Shown here one piece after another: positions 24,056 to 31,735 of a stretch of 35,611 nt of DNA. This DNA comes from Clostridia bacterium (GTDB lineage Bacteria > Bacillota > Clostridia > Oscillospirales > Acutalibacteraceae), in the NCBI GenBank assembly GCA_024403955.1, contig JAKSQX010000012.1, positions 1 to 35,611 on the forward strand, in the 5' to 3' direction. The notes under the pieces are model-generated. The model did not search any database, was not told the origin of the DNA, and saw only the letters and a program-made list of their open reading frames with translations. Each line of letters begins with the position of its first letter. Within the stretch, counting starts at the first letter, position 1. Both the position numbers and the translations under genes were made by a program.

Positions 24056-24868
24056 TTAAATTACATGCTCAAAAAGAATATTGAGTGCAATTACGCCACT
24101 TGTTGTAATGAAGATAAATGCTGCACCAAAAACATCGAGTTTTGTGTACTTCATTATCTTCATTCTTGTTCTGCCCTCGGCGCCGTGGTAGCAGCGGCAC
24201 TCCATGGCAAAGGCGAGTTCATATGCTCGTCTAAATGAAGTGATAAAAAGAGGTACGAGCACAGGGATGAGCGCCTTTGCCCTCTCAATCAAGGTGCCGG
24301 TCTCAAGGTCGGCGCCTCGTGCCTTCTGTGCATTCGTAATCTTATCAAATTCATCAACCAAAGTTGGAATGAATCTAAGTGCGATAGTCATCATCATGGC
24401 GATAGTGTGAACACTGTTTTTCATAAACTTGAGTGGTGAGAGCAGACGTTCAATACCATCTGTGATGAGTGTTGGGCTTGTTGTATAAGTGAGCATTGAA
24501 CTCGCAACAACAAGTGCGGTGATACGGACAATCATAAAGACTGCTGTGTTAATACCACCGGTCGTAATCTTGATAAACTTCCAGTGCAGGAGCATCTCAC
24601 CCGAATCAACATAGAAGATGTTGAGAATAGCTGTGAAGATGATAATTATCAAGATCGGTTTGATGCTCTTCATAATAACCTTCATTGGAATTTTTGAGAT
24701 TATGATTACAAGCAAGAGGCTAAGTACCATAACTCCCAAAGCCCAGAAGTTCTTACATACGAAGATTACGATTATGTAGATGAATGTCAAAACAAGTTTC
24801 ATCCTTGGGTCCATTCTGTGGATTACAGAATTACCTGGGAAAAACTGACCAATTGTTACATTGCTCAT
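24056..24868 (-). CDS. ecfT: ECF transporter transmembrane protein EcfT
   Basis: Scaffold membrane subunit of a group II energy-coupling-factor vitamin importer, linking the two ATPases to interchangeable substrate-binding S components. The 270-aa protein has several hydrophobic helices and the two Ala-Arg-x-type coupling motifs (ARGADLE and ELAFAMECRCY regions) that engage the ATPases. It overlaps ecfA2 by 4 nt. No S-component gene occurs in the window, consistent with a module shared among several S proteins. Confidence 0.93.
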   Translation of the reverse strand: MSNVTIGQFFPGNSVIHRMDPRMKLVLTFIYIIVIFVCKNFWALGVMVLSLLLVIIISKIPMKVIMKSIKPILIIIIFTAILNIFYVDSGEMLLHWKFIKITTGGINTAVFMIVRITALVVASSMLTYTTSPTLITDGIERLLSPLKFMKNSVHTIAMMMTIALRFIPTLVDEFDKITNAQKARGADLETGTLIERAKALIPVLVPLFITSFRRAYELAFAMECRCYHGAEGRTRMKIMKYTKLDVFGAAFIFITTSGVIALNILFEHVI

Positions 24869-25728
24869 AACTCAAATCCCTCCTCTCGGAGACGTTTGAG
24901 TTCGTTCATACCAAACTCCAAAGTGTAGACATCAGTTCTAACAGGAAGTCCACGCTTCTTAAGTTCAAGGAATACCTTGGTAATCTCAGGTACATCAAGG
25001 CCGTAGCCTGTGAGTTCCTCTGCATGAGAGAAAGTCTCTGGAGGTGTCTCATATCCAACTACCTGAGCTTTATTGATAACGAGTACCTTTGTAGCAAAGC
25101 GGGCAACATCCTCCATTGAGTGAGATACGATCATTACTGTGCTGCCAGTCTCGTTCTTGTAGTTTCTAATGAGGTGAAGGATCTGGTCACGTCCCTTAGG
25201 ATCAAGACCTGAGGTTGGCTCATCGAGGATGAGGATCTTAGGTTCCATTGCCATAACACCGGCAATAGCAACTCTACGCTTCTCACCACCGGAGAGGTCA
25301 AACGGAGACTTTTGAAGCATCTCAGTAGTTACACCGGTAAATTCAGCAGCTCTAAGCACTCTCTCCTTTACCTCCTCTTCAGAGAGGCCCATATTCTTTG
25401 GACCGAAGGCAATATCCTTAAACGCAGTCTCCTCAAAGAGCTGGTACTCAGGATACTGGAAACAGAGGCCAACCTTAAAGCGGGCCTCGCGGAGTGTGGC
25501 CTTGCTCTCCCAGATATCCTGTCCATCGACATATACCTTACCGGAGGTAGGCTTCAAGAGACCATTGAAATGCTGAATGAGGGTTGACTTACCAGAACCG
25601 GTATGACCGATTACTGCTACAAGTTCTCCCTCCTCGATTTCAAGGTTCACTGAATCAAGCGCAGTCACCTCAAAAGGTGTACCCACACTGTACTTGTATG
25701 TTAAATTGTCGGTTTTCAAAATCGACAT
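24865..25728 (-). CDS. ecfA2: ECF transporter ATPase EcfA2
   Basis: One of two ATPases of the ECF module, 287 aa from ATG 25728 (MSILKTDNLTYKY). GGAAG lies 8 nt upstream and the start overlaps the ecfA1 stop as TAATG; an in-frame TTG five codons earlier lacks a ribosome-binding site. Motifs are Walker A GHTGSGKST, Q-loop FQYPEYQLFEET, signature LSGGEKRRVAIA, Walker B ILILDEPTSGLD and switch His (SHSMED). The FQYPEYQLF stretch is typical of EcfA2 rather than EcfA1. Confidence 0.94.
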   Translation of the reverse strand: MSILKTDNLTYKYSVGTPFEVTALDSVNLEIEEGELVAVIGHTGSGKSTLIQHFNGLLKPTSGKVYVDGQDIWESKATLREARFKVGLCFQYPEYQLFEETAFKDIAFGPKNMGLSEEEVKERVLRAAEFTGVTTEMLQKSPFDLSGGEKRRVAIAGVMAMEPKILILDEPTSGLDPKGRDQILHLIRNYKNETGSTVMIVSHSMEDVARFATKVLVINKAQVVGYETPPETFSHAEELTGYGLDVPEITKVFLELKKRGLPVRTDVYTLEFGMNELKRLREEGFEL

Positions 25729-26570
25729 TATTTTTTCTTCCAATCGTTAATTATTGCGTCTGCGCATTCAATAGGTGTCAAAACATCTTCCTTGAGACCA
25801 AGTTTCATAGCGAGGAGTTTTGACTGAGGAACATCGAGACCTACGCGTCTAATCTCATCAACGTTCTTAAAGACCTCATTCGGAGTTCCCTGAAGAAGTA
25901 TCTTTCCCTTCTCCATAACCACAACCTTGTCGGCCTGTACAGCCTCATCCATATTGTGGGTAATGAAGACTACTGCCATACCGAGGTCGTCATGAAGTGA
26001 CTTGATAGTTCTCATTACTTCTTTTCTACCCTTAGGGTCGAGCATGGCTGTGGACTCGTCGAGTACGATACACTCAGGTTGCATTGCGATAATACCGGCA
26101 ATTGCAACTCTCTGCTTCTGTCCACCTGAGAGCTTATGAGGTTCTTTGTCACGAAATTCATACATACCAACAGCATGAAGTGCATCATCTACACGTTTTC
26201 TAATCTTCTCAGGAGCAAGTCCCAAGTTCTCAGGACCGAAAGCGACGTCCTCCTCAACTACTGTTGCAACAATCTGGTTGTCAGGATTCTGGAAAACCAT
26301 ACCGACGTGCTGACGAATCTCCATTGTCTTATCCTCGTCAGTTGTTTTGATACCTTTTACGAGTACCTCGCCCTTATCAGGGATTAAAATCGCATTTGAA
26401 AGTTTAGCTAGCGTTGATTTACCTGAACCGTTATGTCCAAGCACTGCAATATAGTCACCCTTATGTACATCTAAAGACACGCCACTTACAGCCCAAGATT
26501 TCTCCTGAACCTCATCTTCATCATATGTGAAATATACGTCTTTAAACTGAAGAATTACTTCCTTGTCCAT
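25728..26570 (-). CDS. ecfA1: ECF transporter ATPase EcfA1
   Basis: Partner ATPase, 280 aa, with Walker A GHNGSGKST, FQNPDNQIVATVVEEDVAFGPENLG, signature LSGGQKQRVAIAG, Walker B CIVLDESTAMLDPKGR and switch H (THNMDE). Walker B ends in DES rather than DEP, a feature also seen in other EcfA1 proteins. The ATG overlaps the 3' end of the methyltransferase gene by 16 nt in another frame. Confidence 0.94.
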   Translation of the reverse strand: MDKEVILQFKDVYFTYDEDEVQEKSWAVSGVSLDVHKGDYIAVLGHNGSGKSTLAKLSNAILIPDKGEVLVKGIKTTDEDKTMEIRQHVGMVFQNPDNQIVATVVEEDVAFGPENLGLAPEKIRKRVDDALHAVGMYEFRDKEPHKLSGGQKQRVAIAGIIAMQPECIVLDESTAMLDPKGRKEVMRTIKSLHDDLGMAVVFITHNMDEAVQADKVVVMEKGKILLQGTPNEVFKNVDEIRRVGLDVPQSKLLAMKLGLKEDVLTPIECADAIINDWKKK

Positions 26571-27442
26571 ATTGCACTAGCACCACATGGCAATGCCATG
26601 TCCGTTTCTGTAGTTTTAAGTCCTATCTCATCACAGGAGACAACTCCACCAAATTTCTTTGAAACAGTTGAGCCTAAGATATAACTCATGACTGATGGTG
26701 AGAGGCCTGTTGTGTATGAGTTGATAAGAACCATAAGAGGTTTGTCAGACAATACTTGAGACGCGAGATCTACGAAATCGTAGATTTTATCCTCAAGCTG
26801 CCAAACCTCTCCACCAGGTCCCCTACCATATGAAGGTGGGTCCATGATGATAATGTCATACTTATTGCCTCGACGAATCTCACGCTCGATGAACTTCTCA
26901 CAGTCATCTACAAGCCAACGACAGAATCTATCCTGGAGACCTGATGCCTGTGCGTTCTCCTTAGCATAAGCCACCATACCCTTTGATGCGTCAACGTGTA
27001 CCACTGCCGCATCCTCGGCAAGGGCAGCTATTGTCGCACCGCCGGTGTAGGCAAAGAGGTTAAGTACCTTAACCTGGCCGTTCTCTCCGCAGCCCTTGCC
27101 CTGGTTCTCTCGTATTACTTCACGCAAGAAATCCCAGTTCACTGCCTGCTCTGGAAAGAGGCCTGTATGTTTAAAGCCCATTGGCTTTATTTTGAAAGTC
27201 AAATCACGGTAATTTATGGTCCACTCATCTGGAATCTTCTTAAGGTACTCCCACTCACCGCCGCCTTTCGCTGAGCGATGATAATGTGCGTGAGCCTGTT
27301 TCCAATATTTGTTTGTCTTTGGAGTTTTCCAAATTACCTGTGGGTCAGGACGAACGAAAATGATGTCTCCCCAACGCTCAAGGCGCTCACCTGAGGAGCA
27401 ATCAATAAGTTCATAGTCCTGCCAATATTCTGTAGCTCGCAT
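26555..27442 (-). CDS. Class I SAM-dependent methyltransferase of the RlmI/RlmK (23S rRNA) group
   Basis: 295 aa. SAM-binding motif I is VLNLFAYTGGATIAAL (about 126-141), motif II includes VVHVDASKGMV, and the catalytic motif is DPPSYGRG (motif IV, as in RlmI/RlmK cytosine/guanine methyltransferases). No N-terminal PUA domain is present; the first 70 residues (HAHYHRSAKGGGEWEYLKK) are those of the short COG1092-type form. It starts 2 nt after the ruvB stop. The target nucleotide is unknown. Confidence 0.87.
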   Translation of the reverse strand: MRATEYWQDYELIDCSSGERLERWGDIIFVRPDPQVIWKTPKTNKYWKQAHAHYHRSAKGGGEWEYLKKIPDEWTINYRDLTFKIKPMGFKHTGLFPEQAVNWDFLREVIRENQGKGCGENGQVKVLNLFAYTGGATIAALAEDAAVVHVDASKGMVAYAKENAQASGLQDRFCRWLVDDCEKFIEREIRRGNKYDIIIMDPPSYGRGPGGEVWQLEDKIYDFVDLASQVLSDKPLMVLINSYTTGLSPSVMSYILGSTVSKKFGGVVSCDEIGLKTTETDMALPCGASAIWTRK

Positions 27443-27444
27443 TC

Positions 27445-28509
27445 TTAGTCCTCAAACTTTATCTGTTCTGGCTTGCCCTGATAAGGGATGCCGAGATGTT
27501 TGTAGCCTGCTGGTGTCACCATACGACCACGAGGTGTTCTTGATAAGAAACCAATCTGCATAAGATATGGCTCGTAGACATCCTCGATTGTGATGGCCTC
27601 CTCGCCTATCGCTGCTGCAATAGTGTCAAGACCAACAGGTCCACCGTTGTAGTTCTTAATCATTGCTGTAAGAAGAAGACGGTCGATATTGTCGAGACCG
27701 AGTGGGTCAATCTCCATCCTTGCGAGTGCAAGTTCTGCAGTCTCCTTGGTAATGACTCCATTACCAACTACCTCTGCGAAGTCACGAGCACGTTTTAAGA
27801 GTCTATTCGCAATACGTGGTGTGCCACGTGAGCGTGATGCAAGTTCAACTGCACCATCCTCTTCGATGCCGATTCCCAAAACATCAGCTGAACGCTTAAC
27901 GATACAAGCAAGTTCCTCTGGTGTGTAGAGCTCAAGGCGAAGGATTACGCCAAATCTATCACGGAGAGGCGCTGCAATCTGACCAGCTCTTGTTGTTGCA
28001 CCGACAAGGGTAAACTTTGGAAGTTCAAGTCTGATTGACTGAGCTGATGGGCCCTTGCCGATGATGATATCAACGGCTCTGTCCTCCATTGCCGGATAAA
28101 GAACTTCTTCAATCTGCTTTGAGAGACGATGAACCTCGTCGATAAAGAGTACGTCACCGTCATCGAGATTTGTGAGAAGAGCAACGAGGTCACCTGGCTT
28201 CTCAATGGCTGGACCAGATGTAACTCTGATATTTACACCCATCTCGTGAGCGATAATACCTGCAAGTGTTGTTTTACCAAGTCCCGGAGGGCCGTAGAGT
28301 AAAACGTGATCCATTGCCTCACCGCGGCGCTTTGCTGCATCGATATAAACCTTGAGGTTTTCTTTAACCTTCTCCTGACCGATATAGTCATTCAAAGTCT
28401 TAGGTCTGAGTGAAAGTTCTACTGAGGCATCCTCTTCTCCACTGTAGTGAGGATCAACATATCTGCTTTCAAAATCCATATCTTCAGGATTGAATGTGCT
28501 GTTATTCAT
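27445..28509 (-). CDS. ruvB: Holliday junction branch migration ATPase RuvB
   Basis: Hexameric AAA+ motor that drives branch migration with RuvA. The 354-aa length is normal. Walker A is GPPGLGKT (73-80) and Walker B is [10 protein letters not shown]. Sensor 1 is GATTRAG, the arginine-finger region LRDRFG follows, sensor 2 is [10 protein letters not shown], and the C-terminal winged helix ends with [16 protein letters not shown] precedes the ATG. It lies 12 nt after ruvA. Confidence 0.98.
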   Translation of the reverse strand: MNNSTFNPEDMDFESRYVDPHYSGEEDASVELSLRPKTLNDYIGQEKVKENLKVYIDAAKRRGEAMDHVLLYGPPGLGKTTLAGIIAHEMGVNIRVTSGPAIEKPGDLVALLTNLDDGDVLFIDEVHRLSKQIEEVLYPAMEDRAVDIIIGKGPSAQSIRLELPKFTLVGATTRAGQIAAPLRDRFGVILRLELYTPEELACIVKRSADVLGIGIEEDGAVELASRSRGTPRIANRLLKRARDFAEVVGNGVITKETAELALARMEIDPLGLDNIDRLLLTAMIKNYNGGPVGLDTIAAAIGEEAITIEDVYEPYLMQIGFLSRTPRGRMVTPAGYKHLGIPYQGKPEQIKFED

Positions 28510-28521
28510 ATGTCATCCTCC

Positions 28522-29124
28522 TTATTTTGAGAGTTGCTTTAGAGCCTGTTTAATCATCTGGTCAACTGGAAGTGATTGGTCACAGTTACCAACTGCAATG
28601 GCAGCCTCAGACTGGCTGTAGCCGAGTCCAACAAGTGCTGCAATTGCCTTAGGTGCCTCACCCTTACCGGTTGAAGCGGCTACGGCTGCTGTGAATGTTG
28701 CGCCACCTGCTGTTCCACCAAGTTTGCCAACCTTGTCTTTGAGTTCAAGGCAAACTCTCTGCGCAACCTTAGGGCCTACGCCCTGCGCAACTGTGATTGA
28801 CTTTGCGTCACCAGATGCGATTGCGAGATAGAGCTGGGATGGGGTCATCTCTGAGAGAATTGAAAGGCCAGCCTTTGGTCCAACACCAGAGACTGAGATA
28901 AGGAGCTTGAATGCATCAAGTTCCTCCTTTTCAAAGAAGCCATAGAGGTCCATAACGTCCTCTCCTACTTTGAGATAAGTGTAAAGTGTTACCTTGGAAC
29001 CGATTGGTCCAAGTTCTTTTAGCGTGTTGTAAGAGACATAACAGAGATAAGCGACACCACCCACGTCAACTGCAGCAGTGTTGTTATCAGTGTATGCGAG
29101 TTCTCCTGTCAAACTAAAAAACAC
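28522..29124 (-). CDS. ruvA: Holliday junction DNA-binding subunit RuvA
   Basis: Tetrameric protein that holds the Holliday junction. The 200-aa protein has an OB fold at the start (FSLTGELAYTDNNTAAVDVGGVAY), helix-hairpin-helix motifs around LISVSGVGPKAGLSIL (about 75-90) and AQGVGPKVAQRVCLELKDK (about 113-131), and a C-terminal RuvB-binding domain (ALVGLGYSQSEA). The start codon is GTG at 29124, with AAAGGAG 7 nt upstream. It is the first gene after a promoter and leads the long minus-strand run toward clpE. Confidence 0.97.
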   Translation of the reverse strand: MFFSLTGELAYTDNNTAAVDVGGVAYLCYVSYNTLKELGPIGSKVTLYTYLKVGEDVMDLYGFFEKEELDAFKLLISVSGVGPKAGLSILSEMTPSQLYLAIASGDAKSITVAQGVGPKVAQRVCLELKDKVGKLGGTAGGATFTAAVAASTGKGEAPKAIAALVGLGYSQSEAAIAVGNCDQSLPVDQMIKQALKQLSK

Positions 29125-29225
29125 GTGAATTCTCCTTTCAAAATATATTCCCCATTTAAGCCCTAGGAAATTCCTCTATAAATATAAGACATAATACGCG
29201 CATTATAATATAGATTAACTGTGTA

Positions 29226-29254
29226 ATTATAACATGCGTGAAATAAAATATCAA
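29226..29254 (-). promoter_or_regulatory. Promoter upstream of ruvA
   Basis: On the minus strand TTGATA (complement of 29249-29254) is followed after 17 nt by a perfect TATAAT (complement of 29226-29231). It leaves a leader of roughly 95 nt before the ruvA GTG. A second TATAAT occurs slightly downstream but lacks a -35 at proper spacing. No LexA box was recognised. Confidence 0.68.
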
Positions 29255-29265
29255 TTGGTTACAAA

Positions 29266-29303
29266 ATTTAAAAAAGGACAAACTGTTTCCAGCTTGCCCC
29301 ATT
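29266..29303 (-). terminator. Probable terminator of the amidohydrolase-ruvC operon
   Basis: An imperfect hairpin around CTG-TTTC-CAG (centred on 29287), with flanking GG/CC pairs and mismatches, followed on the minus strand by CCTTTTTTAAA. A-rich and T-rich flanks occur on both sides. It lies directly after the ruvC stop and just before the ruvA promoter, which fits a boundary between the two operons. Confidence 0.55.
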
Positions 29304-29309
29304 TTTTAC

Positions 29310-29834
29310 TTATATTCCCTTGCGTTCTGTGAGTTTTCTCTTTGAAGGCGCGGCGGAAAGACCGGAGCCTCCAACATGTCCATGACAGATGGCCATAGCG
29401 AGTGCGTCGGCTGTGTCATCTGGCTTCGGCACCTTGGTAAGGCCAAGAAGTTTTTTGGTCATCTGCATGACCTGTTTCTTGTCCGCTTTGCCGTAGCCAG
29501 TCACCGACTGTTTAACCTGCAATGGCGTGTATTCATAGACTGGTATTCCATTATTTTCGGCGCAGAGTAAAAGTACGCCGCGCGCCTGTGCTACGTCGAT
29601 TGCGGTCTTTACATTTGTCTGGAAATAAAGTTTTTCCATCGAGATTGCCTCTGGATGACAGCGCTTAATTATGTAGTCCAAATCCTCATAAATTTCAACG
29701 AGTCTCTTTGGAAATGGTGTGTCCTTATCAGTTGTAATCGCACCAAAATCTACAATAGAAAATTTAGCTTTGTCGTAATCCAAAATACCCCAACCAACTA
29801 TTGCATAACCAGGGTCAATACCTAAAATTCTCAT
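29310..29834 (-). CDS. ruvC: Crossover junction endodeoxyribonuclease RuvC
   Basis: Resolves Holliday junctions by symmetric nicking. The 174-aa protein has the RNase H-like catalytic acids D7 (ILGIDPG), E67 (SMEKLYF), D140 and D143 (KPDDTADALA). The start overlaps the amidohydrolase stop by 4 nt (ATGA), so it is co-translated with that gene and separated from ruvAB by a terminator and a promoter. A short basic tail (APSKRKLTERKGI) ends the protein. Confidence 0.97.
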   Translation of the reverse strand: MRILGIDPGYAIVGWGILDYDKAKFSIVDFGAITTDKDTPFPKRLVEIYEDLDYIIKRCHPEAISMEKLYFQTNVKTAIDVAQARGVLLLCAENNGIPVYEYTPLQVKQSVTGYGKADKKQVMQMTKKLLGLTKVPKPDDTADALAMAICHGHVGGSGLSAAPSKRKLTERKGI

Positions 29835-31429
29835 ACTACTAATGCACGTCCTGAAGTCTTACAAATTTCTTCGTCTAAAACATTTTCATCACATACAAGT
29901 TTACCATTGATGAATACCTTGTCAATACCGAAAGCATGTGTCTGGTTTGGTGTAGCAGCAAGGATTTCATCCTCGTTAAATACTGTGAAATCAGCATAAT
30001 AGCCAGGCTTAACATAACCTCTGTCCTTGAGCATGAAACGGTCAGCATTTGCACCTGTCATACGACGAACTGTGTTAGGCAATGTGTCACCTGTGCCCTT
30101 CAAAGAATCCTGAAGGAACTTAGGGAAACAGTCGTAGATAGAAGGATTCTGAACACCGTAGTCCTCTACCCAAGCATCTGTCATATAGAGACAATTAGGG
30201 TTGTGTTCAAAGCGTTTAATGATGTCTGCACTTATGTATGGTCCCTGATTTACGCGGCCCTTGAAGTTAGACTTCTCGCAGAGTTCAAGGTACATGTCGA
30301 GATCAGATTTGCCATACTTCTTGGCGAGTTCATGAACTGAGTAACCCTCGTATTCCTCATATCCTTCACCAATATATGCAACCTGGATATCGTCAAAGCC
30401 GAAACCGAGGAGTTTAGCTGTCGCAGTTATAAGACCCCAGAGTTTAATCTTGTTGATTGGCTTCTTTCTCTCCTCCTTGGACATACCCTGATACCAAGGT
30501 GGAAGAACAACTGTGATTACAGATACACCGACGTCATGATCATAGATGTCAAACATTGCATCTACGCCCTCTGCACGGAGCTTCTCCTGAATCTCAAGGA
30601 ACTCGTCAACATCCTTGAAAGAGCTCGTACCTACGAAGATTGCGTGTGAATGCTGAAGTTTAAGATTTGTACCGTGAGCAATTTCATAGAGCTCATCTTC
30701 AGCACGAAGAAGATGTGATCTTCCAAAGAGTTTGTCGTATGACATTGAGTATTTTGACTCTGCACGTGGATGAACTGTAAGTGGCTTATTATACTTGCAG
30801 CAAAGCTCTGCAACTTTCTTAAGTTCTTCTGTTGGAGCATAGAGGCCTGGCTCATACATGAGGCCAAGAGATACACCCGCAGCACCGTTCTTCAAGTTAT
30901 CCTCGATAATGCCGAGCATTCTGTCCATCTCATCAGGTGTGAGGTCACGTGCCTCAAGGCCTGATACTGCAGCTCTTGCGGAGCCATGGCCAACACAAGT
31001 TGCTGCATTACAAGGCATTTTCTTATCACAAGCAGCATTAAAATCTTTAATGTTTCCGTACTTGCCTGTCGTGCCACCAAAGTGGAAAATACCACCGCCG
31101 AAGAGGTCAGCATTTTCACGGCCAGCCTCATCAAAACCTATAGCAGAACAGCCACAGTTACCTGTTACAAAAGTGGTTATACCCTGCTGGATAAATGGTG
31201 CAAAATACTTCATTGGTTCCTCTTTAATACAGAACCAGTCATTGTGCGAGTGAATGTCAATAAATCCTGATGCTAGGGACTTTCCACCGAGATCAAAGAC
31301 CTTCTCAGCCTTGCTCTCATCAACTTCGCCGACTTCAAGAATCTTGTCGTCTTCAAAGAGAACTGAGCCCATAAAAGCATCAGCGCCAGTACCATCATAA
31401 ATCTTGCAATTTTTAAGTAGTGTTGCCAT
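29831..31429 (-). CDS. Amidohydrolase, N-acyl-D-amino-acid deacylase type
   Basis: Zinc-dependent hydrolase of the D-aminoacylase branch of the amidohydrolase superfamily. From ATG 31429, preceded by GAGGAGG, it is 532 aa; a longer in-frame start at 31510 runs back into a terminator and is rejected. Visible are SGFIDIHSHNDW (metal ligands H60 and H62), GNCGCSAIGF (90-99, like the GNCGxS loop of D-aminoacylases), TVHPRAES, LQHSHAIF, and TDAWVEDYGVQNPSIYDCFPKFL near residue 425. GYYADFTVFNEDEI closes the barrel. The substrate (N-acyl-D-amino acid or another cyclic or acyl amide) is not certain. It overlaps ruvC. Confidence 0.87.
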   Translation of the reverse strand: MATLLKNCKIYDGTGADAFMGSVLFEDDKILEVGEVDESKAEKVFDLGGKSLASGFIDIHSHNDWFCIKEEPMKYFAPFIQQGITTFVTGNCGCSAIGFDEAGRENADLFGGGIFHFGGTTGKYGNIKDFNAACDKKMPCNAATCVGHGSARAAVSGLEARDLTPDEMDRMLGIIEDNLKNGAAGVSLGLMYEPGLYAPTEELKKVAELCCKYNKPLTVHPRAESKYSMSYDKLFGRSHLLRAEDELYEIAHGTNLKLQHSHAIFVGTSSFKDVDEFLEIQEKLRAEGVDAMFDIYDHDVGVSVITVVLPPWYQGMSKEERKKPINKIKLWGLITATAKLLGFGFDDIQVAYIGEGYEEYEGYSVHELAKKYGKSDLDMYLELCEKSNFKGRVNQGPYISADIIKRFEHNPNCLYMTDAWVEDYGVQNPSIYDCFPKFLQDSLKGTGDTLPNTVRRMTGANADRFMLKDRGYVKPGYYADFTVFNEDEILAATPNQTHAFGIDKVFINGKLVCDENVLDEEICKTSGRALVV

Positions 31430-31439
31430 GTATTTGCCT

Positions 31440-31483
31440 CCTCTTCTAATAAATAATACATATTTATAATAACATAGAAGAGG
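31440..31483 (-). promoter_or_regulatory. Inverted repeat over the amidohydrolase ribosome-binding site
   Basis: CCTCTTCTA (31440-31448) and TAGAAGAGG (31475-31483) are perfect 9-nt inverted arms 26 nt apart. In the minus-strand mRNA the second arm (TAGAAGAGG) runs into the Shine-Dalgarno GAGGAGG, so pairing could hide it. The AT-rich loop also contains TATAAA- and TATTAT-like boxes, so it might instead be an operator. Confidence 0.45.
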
Positions 31484-31491
31484 CTGAATAA

Positions 31492-31526
31492 AAACCCACC
31501 CGAGTCCCAAAAACTCGAGTGGGTTT
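31492..31526 (-). terminator. Strong terminator of the 2-hydroxyacyl-CoA dehydratase operon
   Basis: AAACCCACTCGAGT pairs with ACTCGGGTGGGTTT on the minus strand (14 bp, one G-U; loop TTTTGGG), followed by TTATTC after an in-stem TTT. It starts about 20 nt past the 56-aa gene and ends the dehydratase operon before the amidohydrolase. Confidence 0.88.
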
Positions 31527-31546
31527 ATTGTTTAAATTGCTACGAA

Positions 31547-31717
31547 TTAAACTCTTCTGTCACGAACTTGTGAGTCGTAATGTTTGTTAAGAAGAGGTCT
31601 AATAACATAGAAAATAAGCTTGTTCTCAAGGTTGTTCATATAGATACCGAAGGTAACTACGAAAAGGATGAGAGCAATTTTAACAACTTTTAAAATAGCT
31701 TTAAGTACAAATTCCAT
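31547..31717 (-). CDS. Small membrane protein (56 aa) at the end of the dehydratase operon
   Basis: From ATG 31717, 9 nt after GGAG of AAAGGAG, an open frame of 56 aa ends at TAA 31547. It begins MEFVLKAILKVVKIALILFV, has one hydrophobic segment (about residues 7-26) and a charged C-terminus ending DSQVRDRRV, so it is probably a single-pass inner-membrane peptide. It lies between the large dehydratase subunit (18 nt gap) and the operon terminator. It shares LKVVKI at residues 9-14 with the 55-aa protein at 35279-35446. I know of no family for it. Coding is supported by placement, ribosome-binding site, the shared motif and the fit to the terminator, not by homology. Confidence 0.75.
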   Translation of the reverse strand: MEFVLKAILKVVKIALILFVVTFGIYMNNLENKLIFYVIRPLLNKHYDSQVRDRRV

Positions 31718-31735
31718 TATCCATAGCTCCTTTCA

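Noticed and set aside
25729-25743. TTG start for ecfA2 at 25743
   Set aside because: No ribosome-binding site upstream; ATG 25728 has GGAAG at 8 nt and forms a TAATG junction with ecfA1.
31430-31510. N-terminal extension of the amidohydrolase from 31510
   Set aside because: It would translate through the dehydratase operon's terminator and gives no family similarity; ATG 31429 follows GAGGAGG.
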